From positions 3,844,001 to 3,908,000 of the forward strand of contig NZ_CP079218.1 in assembly GCF_019317285.1 (NCBI RefSeq): a DNA stretch of 64,000 nucleotides, written 5' to 3'. The DNA is from Pedobacter sp. D749. GTDB lineage: Bacteria > Bacteroidota > Bacteroidia > Sphingobacteriales > Sphingobacteriaceae. Below are positions 1-9,100 of the stretch, one piece after another. The notes under the pieces are model-generated. The model was not told the DNA's origin. It did no database searches and saw only the letters and a list, made by a program, of their open reading frames with translations. The position numbers were made by a program, and so were the translations under genes. Position 1 is the stretch's first letter; each line of letters begins with the position of its first letter.

Positions 1-61
1 AGCACCCCTTTGAGCATGGCAAATATAGCTTTAAAAATGAAATGTTTTGGTTGAAATACGA

Positions 62-108
62 AGAGTTGTCAACTTTCTTGCCACCAGGCCTTTAAAGTTG
101 ACAACTCT
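62..108 (-). terminator. Inverted repeat downstream of parC, probable terminator
   Basis: A perfect 15-bp inverted repeat (arms 62-76 and 94-108, 17-nt loop) starts 10 bases beyond the parC stop codon. Position and symmetry fit a transcription terminator for the minus-strand gene, but no clear T-run follows on that strand, so it may act mainly as a 3' stabilising hairpin. Confidence 0.6.
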
Positions 109-117
109 CAAGTCTAT

Positions 118-3015
118 TTAAAACAAGCCCAACTGTCCCTTATCGTCAATATCAATATCATCCGGATTGGTAATTTCGAAATCTATCTTTTTAGCAGGTT
201 TTTCTTCAACCTCAGGTTTCTCTTCGGTTTTAACCTCTTCCTTTTTAACAGGTTCGGCTGCTGGCTTTGTTTTTTCTACTACTGGCTTTTCTACTGCAAC
301 AGGTTTTTCTTTTACCTCTGGCTTATGCGCTTTAACTACAGGTGTTTCTGCACGTTCAAATTTAGGTTTTGGCTGCGTTGCAACAGCTTCATCCGTAATT
401 GTAGCATCATTGGCTTCAGTATCAGTTGCCGCTTCTTCATTACTAACCGCCTCATTAGCCGTTATGCCATCATCCTCATTTTCCTCAACACTGGTTTCTT
501 CAGTTTCTTCAACAACCACTTCAGGTTCTTCTAATACCACTTTCTGTACATCATGTGGAGATAACCGATTACCATTTGCTTTTAATCCTTTAACATCAAT
601 CAATTCAGCTAAGGTTAAATCCAACGTTTCCGGAATCTGGGTTTTGCCCTTTAAAACATCAACAATAATTTTCGCTGCCGGATTTGAAGTAAGGTACAGC
701 AACTTCGATTTCTGCTCCTCGCTTATAAAAATGGTTTTCCTTCCGTTAGCTTGCAGTTCGAATGCAAAACGTTTGATATAATAGTTCTGCGCTTTGCCTT
801 CAAAATGAACAGCGGCAAAAATCTGTTCAGGATCGAACTTCTGAATCAGGATTAATCCGTCATCAAAGTGATTGCTCAGTTCGAAAGAACTTAACTCGTA
901 GTAACCATCTTTATGTACCTGCAAAATACGGTCATCGCCATCAAATTCACCCAGGTATTTTCCACGGCCATCAACATTTAAGCGTTTTAATAAATCATCG
1001 TACCAGATTTTAAGACCCGATAAGGTAGAAACGCCTTTACTCTTCAGAATGATTTTTTTAACCGGGTATTTTGAAATAATATTTCCCTGCGATCCACGTC
1101 CTTTAATGGCCACTTCTGCAAAATCCTGATCGAACTGAAGTTTACGCAATTTAGAATGCGGTTTCAAGGCAACATTCACAATTTCCGCCTCACCATTCGG
1201 GTTGGCAGTAAAATATAAAACCTTTGAGCCTTTCGATCCTTTGGTTAAATCGTATTCCTTATCGCGTGTTACCCCAACTACGGCAAACCTTTTAATATAC
1301 GACGTACCGCTGGCACCATCCTTATAAACCATATTGTAAATGGTACGCTCGTCGTTTTTCTTAAACACCTGGGCATGAATAATGCCTTTACCTACAAAGG
1401 TCTTATCAGCCACCTTAGTGATGATACATTTACCATCTTCGCGGAAAACAATTACCTCGTCTATATCCGAACAATCAGCCACAAATTCATCCTTACGCAA
1501 ACCAGAACCGATAAATCCGTCCTCACGGTTCATGTACAGTTTCACGTTCGCTAATGCAACTTTCGATGCTTCTACCCGATCGAATAAACGGATTTCGGTT
1601 TTACGCTCCCTTCCTTTTCCATATTTACTCAATAATTTCTGGTACCAGGCAATTGCATAATCGGTAAGATGTTTTAAATGGTTTTTAACGACTTTAATCT
1701 CATCTTCCAGGTTTTTCATCTGCTCATCGGCCTTTTTCACATCAAAACGGGTGATGCTACTCATTGGCTTATCAATCAGTTTCTTAAAATCCTCAGGTAA
1801 TATTTCGCGGTAAAGCGATGGTTTAAACGGATCGAATAAAATATGTAATACCTCAACTACGGTATCAAAATTGGATGAGTTTTCATATTCAGGATTTTTG
1901 TACATCCCCTCCTGAATAAATATTTTAAGTAACGAACTAAAGAAAATTTTCTCCTGCAACTCGTGCAAGCGAATCTCCAGCTCTCTCTTTAATAAATATT
2001 TAGTGTGTTTAGTATTTTCAATCAGGATATCGTTCACACTCAAAAAGAGCGGCTTATCACCCTGGATAATACATGTATTTGGCGAAATCGACACCTCACA
2101 GGCCGTAAAGGCATACAATGCATCAATGGTTACATCAGGCGAAATACCCGGTGCCAGGTGCACTACAATTTCTACATTGGCCGCCGTGTTATCCTCAATC
2201 TTTTTAATCTTGATTTTGCCTTTATCATTGGCAGATAAAATACTATCGATAACAGAACCCGTTGTGGTGCTGAACGGAACTTCGGTAATCACCAAAGTCT
2301 TTTTATCCTTCTCCGTTATTTTCGCACGAACGCGGATTTTACCTCCACGCTGCCCTTCATTATAATTCGAGAAATCGGCCATTCCGCCCGTAAAAAAATC
2401 GGGCAATATATTAGGGCGCACCCCTTTAAGCGCTTCTATCGAGGCATCCAGTAATTCGATAAAATTGTGCGGCATTACCTTGGTAGCCAAACCCACGGCA
2501 ATACCCTCAGCCCCTTGTGCCAATAACAAAGGGAATTTTACCGGTAAAGTGATCGGTTCGTTGTTACGCCCATCATAACTTAACTGCCATTCGGTAGTAT
2601 CTGGGTTAAACACCACATCGTTGGCAAATTTTGATAAACGTGCCTCAATATAACGGGGTGCAGCAGCACTATCGCCAGTAACCGGATCGCCCCAGTTACC
2701 CTGCATATCAATTAATAAATCCTTTTGACCAATCTGTACCATTGCATCGCCAATAGATGCATCACCATGCGGGTGATATTTCATGGTATTACCGATTACG
2801 TTGGCTGCTTTGTTGAAACGCCCGTCATCCATCTCTTTCAAAGAGTGCATAATGCGTCGTTGAACGGGCTTTAAACCATCGTTAATGTGTGGAACTGCCC
2901 TGTCGAGAATTACATAAGACGCATAATCGAGAAACCAGTTTTCGTATAAACCGTTGATTGGGGTTATGGTATGTTTGTGCTCTTCGTTTACGTTTTGATC
3001 TAATTCTTCACTCAT
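118..3015 (-). CDS. parC: DNA topoisomerase IV subunit A (ParC/GyrA family)
   Basis: Breakage-reunion subunit of a type IIA topoisomerase, expected to pair with the ParE-type ATPase at 14613-16484 to decatenate and relax DNA. The catalytic tyrosine is Tyr122 in AAPRYIEARLS. The quinolone-pocket helix is HPHGDASIGDAMVQ (81-94), with Ala86 where E. coli GyrA has Ser83 and Asp90 at the Asp87 position. The cleavage core covers about residues 25-490 and beta-pinwheel-like repeats about 500-810. No canonical GyrA box (QRRGGKG) is visible, which favours ParC over GyrA. Residues about 820-965 form a low-complexity tail, first Glu/Asp-rich, then Lys/Pro/Glu-rich, ending exactly in QLGLF, which resembles the bacterial sliding-clamp binding motif. 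The 965-aa length exceeds E. coli ParC (about 750) mostly because of this tail. The start is the only upstream ATG. Confidence 0.93.
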   Translation of the reverse strand: MSEELDQNVNEEHKHTITPINGLYENWFLDYASYVILDRAVPHINDGLKPVQRRIMHSLKEMDDGRFNKAANVIGNTMKYHPHGDASIGDAMVQIGQKDLLIDMQGNWGDPVTGDSAAAPRYIEARLSKFANDVVFNPDTTEWQLSYDGRNNEPITLPVKFPLLLAQGAEGIAVGLATKVMPHNFIELLDASIEALKGVRPNILPDFFTGGMADFSNYNEGQRGGKIRVRAKITEKDKKTLVITEVPFSTTTGSVIDSILSANDKGKIKIKKIEDNTAANVEIVVHLAPGISPDVTIDALYAFTACEVSISPNTCIIQGDKPLFLSVNDILIENTKHTKYLLKRELEIRLHELQEKIFFSSLLKIFIQEGMYKNPEYENSSNFDTVVEVLHILFDPFKPSLYREILPEDFKKLIDKPMSSITRFDVKKADEQMKNLEDEIKVVKNHLKHLTDYAIAWYQKLLSKYGKGRERKTEIRLFDRVEASKVALANVKLYMNREDGFIGSGLRKDEFVADCSDIDEVIVFREDGKCIITKVADKTFVGKGIIHAQVFKKNDERTIYNMVYKDGASGTSYIKRFAVVGVTRDKEYDLTKGSKGSKVLYFTANPNGEAEIVNVALKPHSKLRKLQFDQDFAEVAIKGRGSQGNIISKYPVKKIILKSKGVSTLSGLKIWYDDLLKRLNVDGRGKYLGEFDGDDRILQVHKDGYYELSSFELSNHFDDGLILIQKFDPEQIFAAVHFEGKAQNYYIKRFAFELQANGRKTIFISEEQKSKLLYLTSNPAAKIIVDVLKGKTQIPETLDLTLAELIDVKGLKANGNRLSPHDVQKVVLEEPEVVVEETEETSVEENEDDGITANEAVSNEEAATDTEANDATITDEAVATQPKPKFERAETPVVKAHKPEVKEKPVAVEKPVVEKTKPAAEPVKKEEVKTEEKPEVEEKPAKKIDFEITNPDDIDIDDKGQLGLF

Positions 3016-3101
3016 TTATTTACAAAAATTGGCAGCCGTAAATATAATAAAAATGATTACACAGAGTGAAGAGAGGTTATTCACATTTTGAGATCTAAAA
3101 A

Positions 3102-3192
3102 GTCGTCATCTCGACTGAAACGAAGTGGAACGGAGAGATCTATCCAGATAGATTTCTCAACTGCGTTGTACTCCACTCGAAATGACGATCGC
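3102..3192. repeat. REP-like palindromic repeat, family A
   Basis: Imperfect palindrome with GTCATCTCGACTGAAACG at one end and CTCGAAATGACGATCG at the other, enclosing GAGAGATCTATC and GATTTCTC. Relatives lie at 27205, 37225, 41291, 46519 and 55741. Such elements are common in Bacteroidota spacers and carry no gene. Confidence 0.8.
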
Positions 3193-3570
3193 TGGGTACC
3201 CATCTCTAGAAAATAATATTATCCTATCGGCTGGTGTCTCACCTCCAGAAATCTAAATTTGTTTATGTTGATTTGGAAAGCAGGTTCCGTAAGTTTTGTT
3301 AAGCGTTACTCTGGCTTTCCGGTACGATCTTTTTTGTCCTCATGCCCCACTGCTCATGGCCGCAAAAAAGGATCTCCTCTTCAATCCGGTTTAGAAAGAT
3401 AGTTTTGTGCTGCTATTTAGGGCTGCAGGATGCATAAGATAAAACCAAGCGCTTAGGAACGAGCAACAAAAAATCTGTTCATTTGAGCTTATATTAACTT
3501 AAATGCCTTACATGGTAAAAAGAGGCAAGAAAAAGATCCTTCACTGCGTTCAGGATGACAAATCATTTGG
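3193..3570. other. Intergenic spacer with repeat remnants
   Basis: No convincing gene. It holds a TTTGGAAAGCAGGTTC stretch (about 3272-3288) resembling the ends of the terminal-repeat element at 19861-20051. Near 3535-3561 is a fragment of the GATCCTTC...TTCAGGATGACA type, another common dispersed motif. The short plus-strand reading frame over 3503-3799 runs antisense into the PNGase gene and is not supported. Confidence 0.5.
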
Positions 3571-5256
3571 TTATTCCACCCCCAACAACACGCCCGAAAC
3601 ATTCCATGCACTTGAGCTGCCGCCTTCTGGTTTACCCATCGGGATGGTTACTTTTATGGTATGTGGTCCGGCCTTTAAATCTCCTAAACTAATCCACTCC
3701 GGATTGGTAACTGTGCCTGGGCACCAGTTAGAACGGCTTAAATCCGACGAGGAAAGACCAGTTTCAAAATTTCCGGATGCAGGATTCGATAAGCGGTAAG
3801 AACCGCAATCCTGCCGCCATGGTGTAAAAGCGAAGGTTTCTTTCTCATCCAGCCAGATGGTATTTTTCCGTGGCACAAACTCATCGCCATTACCCCAGCC
3901 ACCATGGCCTGTTGTAATGTAACGCAGTTTAGCATTTTTTAGGTCTTTGGTTAAGGTAAAAGAAACTTCCAATCCTTTATCGCTGCTAAACATGGTTGCA
4001 TATTCTTGTCCGGCCATTTCCATTACATTAGTCGAGTTAAATAAAGGCAAAATCACTTCTTTGGCTTCTTTTGCACTTCCACCATTATGCAGTGTTATAT
4101 TTAAAGAAACTTTATGTCCACCTTTATCATAGTTACCAATAAAAACAGCTATCCAAACTTCTTTTCCATTTACCAGCGGAAACAATTCTGAAACATCCTG
4201 TCTGTAATAAACTTTATCCGCCCAATTTTTATCCTTCAATTTTAAAGTATTGTATTTACCAACACCAAAAGGAGTAAAAAAGCGCATTAATTCTATAACC
4301 GGATTATAATTTGCTGTGGCAACAACGCCCTGGTATTTCTTCCCGTTGCCATTATCATAAACAGGCAGGTCTTTAACAGAATTTTTAAGTGCATCCATTA
4401 AACTGATCTGTTTATCAGTCGGGATAATAAATACCGATCCTGTTCTATCGTAAGCATCGCCGTTAGATTGCTCGGTTAAATCGACAAAAACATTAGGATT
4501 GGACTGGTATTCGGGAAATTTAACTTTCCTGGCAATCACAGTTCCTCCTGCAAATCGGAATACAGAATCGTTCGATTGTGGTTTATCTATAAAATTAATC
4601 GTTTCATTATTAAAAACACTTAGCGTGGTAAACCGGCTTTTCCAAAGCAAATCTTTATACGTTAATCCATCTGTTAGCTTAGCGCTTATTTTTTGGAGAT
4701 CGACCGGTTTCGAATTTTTAACTTCCCCGATTTTTACAGCAGTTATAAAGCTATTGCCATTGCGCACCTGCTCTAAAACCAAACCAAGGTTCTGGCCTAA
4801 ATTGGTTGGCGCAGCTTTTATTCCGGCATCAGTTGTATACCATAAGTCTATCCGATTAGAGTTAACAACTGTAGTTGCCTTTTTGCAGGTATAACCCAAA
4901 ATCACTTTGGTTTCGTTACCCAACTCAAAAGCCTGCTTACCAATTGCAAGGCTATCAGCAGTCGCAATTTGTTTATCTGTATCTAAATCGGCAACCTGAA
5001 ACAAAATTTGCGCAGGTTTAGTAACAATACTCTGTTCGTAAGGATACTTTGCCTTATGATCGAGAATACCAGCATTACTAATTAAATTCTGGCTTGCTGA
5101 AGCCAATACCACAGTTGGATTACGGTCTTCTTTTGGCTTCCCATCAGTCGAACGGAAATAAACTATTTTATAAACCATATTATTTTTAAGTACAGCCTGC
5201 GCATTGGCACCAAAAGAAATAAAAGCAGAGAAAATAAGGATGTAGAGTTGTTTCAT
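3571..5256 (-). CDS. Secreted PNGase F-type peptide-N-glycosidase with N-terminal GLPGLI-like domain
   Basis: Predicted to cleave the amide bond between asparagine and the innermost GlcNAc of N-glycans outside the cytoplasm. Residues 1-19 are a signal peptide (cut near ANA-QAV). Residues about 25-200 look like a GLPGLI-family domain (ILGYTCKKATTVV, 119-131; LWYT; NLGLVLEQ). The remainder aligns by eye with Elizabethkingia PNGase F: MRFFTPFGVG (324-333) matches its RFITPYWVG, DAYDRTGSVFI (267-277) its WDRYANVYV, and RSNWCPG (508-514) its RAGWCPG. Asp270 would be the catalytic Asp60 and Glu459 (GNGDEF) Glu206; no equivalent of Glu118 is obvious. The 561-aa length and extra N-terminal domain resemble PNGase F-II rather than the 314-residue mature PNGase F. 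It lies 210 bp downstream of cdd with a hairpin repeat between them. Family assignment is strong; glycan specificity is unknown. Confidence 0.85.
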   Translation of the reverse strand: MKQLYILIFSAFISFGANAQAVLKNNMVYKIVYFRSTDGKPKEDRNPTVVLASASQNLISNAGILDHKAKYPYEQSIVTKPAQILFQVADLDTDKQIATADSLAIGKQAFELGNETKVILGYTCKKATTVVNSNRIDLWYTTDAGIKAAPTNLGQNLGLVLEQVRNGNSFITAVKIGEVKNSKPVDLQKISAKLTDGLTYKDLLWKSRFTTLSVFNNETINFIDKPQSNDSVFRFAGGTVIARKVKFPEYQSNPNVFVDLTEQSNGDAYDRTGSVFIIPTDKQISLMDALKNSVKDLPVYDNGNGKKYQGVVATANYNPVIELMRFFTPFGVGKYNTLKLKDKNWADKVYYRQDVSELFPLVNGKEVWIAVFIGNYDKGGHKVSLNITLHNGGSAKEAKEVILPLFNSTNVMEMAGQEYATMFSSDKGLEVSFTLTKDLKNAKLRYITTGHGGWGNGDEFVPRKNTIWLDEKETFAFTPWRQDCGSYRLSNPASGNFETGLSSSDLSRSNWCPGTVTNPEWISLGDLKAGPHTIKVTIPMGKPEGGSSSAWNVSGVLLGVE

Positions 5257-5340
5257 TATGCTTAAAAAACCAAATATAAGGATAAAGCCGGAGGCCCGAG
5301 ATCGGGAGTTTGAAGGAATAATTACATTCTGATAGACAAG

Positions 5341-5443
5341 TCGTCATTGCGAGAAGGAACGACGAAGCAATCTTACAACTATGGGTTATAGCGAGTGCAT
5401 TAAGATTGCTTCGGCGGCTGAAAAAGCCTTCTCGCAATGACGA
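5341..5443. repeat. REP-like long hairpin, family B
   Basis: A 103-bp element with perfect 17-bp ends (5341-5357 and 5427-5443, TCGTCATTGCGAGAAGG and its complement) and a second inner pair (GAAGCAATCTTA near 5364 and TAAGATTGCTTC near 5401). Related copies lie at 48265 and 48590. It sits between cdd and the PNGase gene and could act as a transcript hairpin. Confidence 0.8.
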
Positions 5444-5466
5444 TCTGCCGAGAGATACCTCCCCGC

Positions 5467-5955
5467 CTATCGCTCCAACCGATCCTCTACAAATGAAAAA
5501 GGCAGTAAACTCTTTACACTCGGTACTTTTAAAACCTCTCCGTTTAAGCAATAAAAAATCACCTCGATTGGTGCATTTTGCTTACGTTCAAACTCTGCCA
5601 TCACCTGCAAACAGCCTCCACAAGAGGTAACAGGTTTTAAAATCTCAAAATGATCAGTCTGGGCAGTAATAGCCATGCTTTCAATCACTGCATTTGGGTA
5701 GGTGGCGCCAATGGTAAAAAGAGCTACACGTTCTGCACAAAGCCCAGATGGATAAGCTAAATTTTCCTGGTTGCTGCCTAGAACGGTTTCGCCTGAGGCC
5801 AGGCGGATTGCTGTACCCACCCTAAATTTAGAATAGGGAGAATAAGAAGTATTTAAAGCCTTTTCTGAAAGTTCGCAAAGGGTTCTATCTGCCAATGTTA
5901 ATTCTGTAATACTTTCGTATTGTTCAAAAGATATATTTAAATTTAATGAATTCAT
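5467..5955 (-). CDS. cdd: Cytidine deaminase
   Basis: Zinc hydrolase converting cytidine and deoxycytidine to uridine and deoxyuridine in pyrimidine salvage. The 162-aa length suits the homotetrameric family. Zinc ligands and the proton shuttle are visible: Cys73 and Glu75 in GLCAERVALF, and Cys112 and Cys115 in PVTSCGGCLQV, a variant of the usual PCGxCRQ motif with Ser before the first Cys and Leu in place of the Arg. SPYSKFRVGTAI (39-50) is the N-terminal substrate-binding segment. The start at 5955 is the ATG next to the AT-rich divergent spacer shared with the TamB-like gene. It is cytoplasmic and probably transcribed on its own. Confidence 0.93.
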   Translation of the reverse strand: MNSLNLNISFEQYESITELTLADRTLCELSEKALNTSYSPYSKFRVGTAIRLASGETVLGSNQENLAYPSGLCAERVALFTIGATYPNAVIESMAITAQTDHFEILKPVTSCGGCLQVMAEFERKQNAPIEVIFYCLNGEVLKVPSVKSLLPFSFVEDRLER

Positions 5956-6103
5956 TTGTAACTAATTAGTAAACCGCCAATATTAAATTTTTATAGCGGG
6001 CGAACAATTTAAGTTATTTTTTGTATTATTTAGTAAAACAGGCCTTAAAATTAATTTTAATGGCGTGCTTTTAGCATTTATCAAACACCAAACACACTTA
6101 GCA

Positions 6104-9100
6104 TTGAATAAATACGTACGCAAAAGTCTAAAAATTCTATTGTGGGTAATTGCTTCCATCATCATTCTGGTAGTTGGTGTAGCGCTATCCTTAAATATTC
6201 CAGCTGTCCAAAATTTTGTTAAAGGCAAAGCCATAAATTACCTGAAAAACAAGACTAAAACAGAGGTAAGTTTAGAAAGCATTAAAATCGCATTGCCAAA
6301 AGATGTAGTTTTAAACAAATTTTACATCGAAGACCGTAAAGGTGATACTTTATTATATGCCGAAAAACTAGCGGTTGATATCAGTTTATTTAAGCTATTA
6401 AAAAATACAGTCGAGATCAATAATATTGAACTAAAAAATGTACGCGCCAATGTAAAGCGCATCACTCCCGACACCACCTTTAACTTTTCTTTCCTGGTGG
6501 ATGCTTTTGCAAGCGATCAGAAAAAGCCAGAAGAGAAAGTAAAAAAAGATACCACTTCTACCCTAAAATTCTCTGTTGATAAAGTTTCTTTTGAAGATAT
6601 TGGCATCAACTACCGCGATGATGTTGCAGGTAATGATGTGAAATTATATTTAGGTGCCTTTAAAACAAAAATCAAAGATTTCGATCTGGCCAACCAGCAT
6701 TATGTAATTAAAGAGTTAAGCCTGGTGAATACTTCGCTTCGTTATTTACAGCAAAAGCCTCTTGTCAAATTGGTTCAGCATATTACCAACAGTGTGGATA
6801 GTGCAGAGAAAAAACAAGGTAAATTGCCATTAATCGAGGTACAGAACTTCGTTTTTAACAATGTAAAGGTAAACTACGACGACCAGATCTCGACCACCAA
6901 AGCCATTGCTACCGTAAACGACCTTGGCCTGGCAAACCTGAAAGTAGATTTAACTAATAGTAAATATTCAGTTGATGATGCACATTTAAACAAATCGAAT
7001 ATTCTTTTTGCATTTAAACCAGCGCCGAGCAACGATTTAAAGAAAGTTAAAGATACTGTAGCGCCCCAAAAATCGGCTTTAGGCCTCATTATCAAAAACA
7101 TCAGTTTAGCCGATAACGATGTACAGTTTGATAATCTGGGTGCAAAACCTGCTCCTAAAGGAATGGATTTTAACCACCTGAAAATTAACCAGCTAAACTT
7201 AGGTGCCAGCAATGTAAGTTATAGCGCCGCAGGTATAAAAGCAAATGTTAAAAACGGATCACTAAAGGAAAAAAGCGGCTTTGTTCTGGATGAATTACGT
7301 GGCGACGCGGTGTATAACGACAAACAGATTAAACTGAGCAATTTCATCCTGAAAACACCAAATACCTCTATTGAAAATGCAACTGAGTTAAATTTCACCT
7401 CAATGGAGGATTTAACCAAACATCCTGAACGTGTAAAACTAAATATCGCCCTTAAAAACACCACCATTGGTTTAAAAGATGCCGGATACTTCAGCACTGC
7501 CATACCAGCCAATTATAGAAACGAAAAAATAAAAATCAATGCGGATGTTAACGGCTATTTAAACAACCTGAATATCCCAAAACTGCAGATCAGCGGCTTA
7601 AAAAATACCCAGGTTGATATCAGCGGAAATGCCAAAGGCTTGCCCGATATTAAAAAAACCTTTCTCGATTTAAACATTAAAAAACTTCATGTTACCAAAG
7701 GTGATATTTTGGTTGCTGTACCTAAAAAATCAATTCCTCCTTCAATTGAACTGCCTAATGTAATCGATGCAAAAGGTAATTTTAAAGGCTCAATGACTGA
7801 TTTCAATACCAACCTGAACATCAACACCGATATGGGTGGTGCAGTGATAGTTGCAGGCATGAATGGCCCTAAAGGCAAAGAAAGTTACAAGGCAGATATC
7901 AGTTTAAACAACTTCAACGTAGGCAGGCTGTTAAAAATGCAGCCAAAACTTGGCCGTGTTTCGGTTAAGGCCAATGTAGCAGGTACCGGCCTAGATCCCA
8001 AAAAAATCAATGCAAAGTTTAATGCCAAGGTGTTAAGTGCTTATTATAATAAATATACCTACCGGAATTTAACCCTTGCCGGCAATTATAGCAACCAGAA
8101 CATCAGCATTAAAAGCAGCATGCCCGATAGCAATGCCAACTTTAATTTAGCCGCTAAAGTAAATATGGCGGGGAAATATCCAGCAGTAAAAGCCGATTTA
8201 AATTTAAAGCAGGTAAACCTTCAGGCACTAAACTTTAGTCCGACGGTTTTAAGTGCCGCAGGAGTGGTTAAAGTAAATCTGACTACTGCCGACGCCGATT
8301 ATTTGAACGGATCTGTTGATGTTACGGGTTTACAACTGGTGAAAGATAAACAAAGAATTAATGTGGATACGATTTCGATCCGTGCAAAATCTACCGCAAC
8401 AGAAAACGAACTTACACTGAAATCTGAAATACTCTCAGCAAAAATCGACGGAAAATACCAATTGACCAAAGTAGGTAGTGCAATCATTAACGAAATCAAT
8501 AAATATTATGCTTTTGGAACCGTTACAAAGGTTCCGGATCAGCGTTTGCGTTTTTTTGTTCAGGTTTATGATTCTAAACTATTAAAGAGTTTTGTGCCTG
8601 AATTAACGGCTTTTAAACAATCGCAGTTTTACGGATTGATTGACACACAAAAAGACAGCCTACAGATTAAAGGTAATTTCCCACAGGTAGTTTATGGAGA
8701 TTTCAAAGTAGATACCACGGTTTTAAACATCAATAACGAGAATAATAAACTGGCCTATAGTTTAACGGTTAAAAGCCTTCAAAGCCCGTCTGTAGCACTA
8801 TTTAATACAGAAGTTAGTGGTGAGGCTTTAAATAATAACTTAGGCGTTAATATTTTCCTTCGCGACAGGCAACTTAAAGACAAATATGTAATCGGCGGTA
8901 CTTTCCAATCGATTAATAAGGATTTTAAATTTGCTTTAGATCCTCAAAAGTTATTGCTTGATTATCAAAAATGGGTGGTTTCGCAAGATAATTACATTCA
9001 ATTTGGTGCATCAGGCATATTGGTTAACCAGTTCCAGATCAGCAACAGCGGTCAGTCGCTTTCCATTAACAGCAGCCCTACGCAACCAAATGCACCTCTA

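Noticed and set aside
167..781. Ser/Thr-rich frame of 204 codons antisense to the parC tail
   Set aside because: It mirrors the low-complexity Glu/Lys/Pro tail of ParC on the other strand and has no domain or start signal.
3503..3799. Plus-strand frame over the PNGase 3' end
   Set aside because: Mostly antisense to a well-supported gene and includes a REP fragment.
5186..5551. Minus-strand frame of 121 codons between cdd and the PNGase gene
   Set aside because: It runs through the family B hairpin and overlaps the ends of both real genes in another frame.
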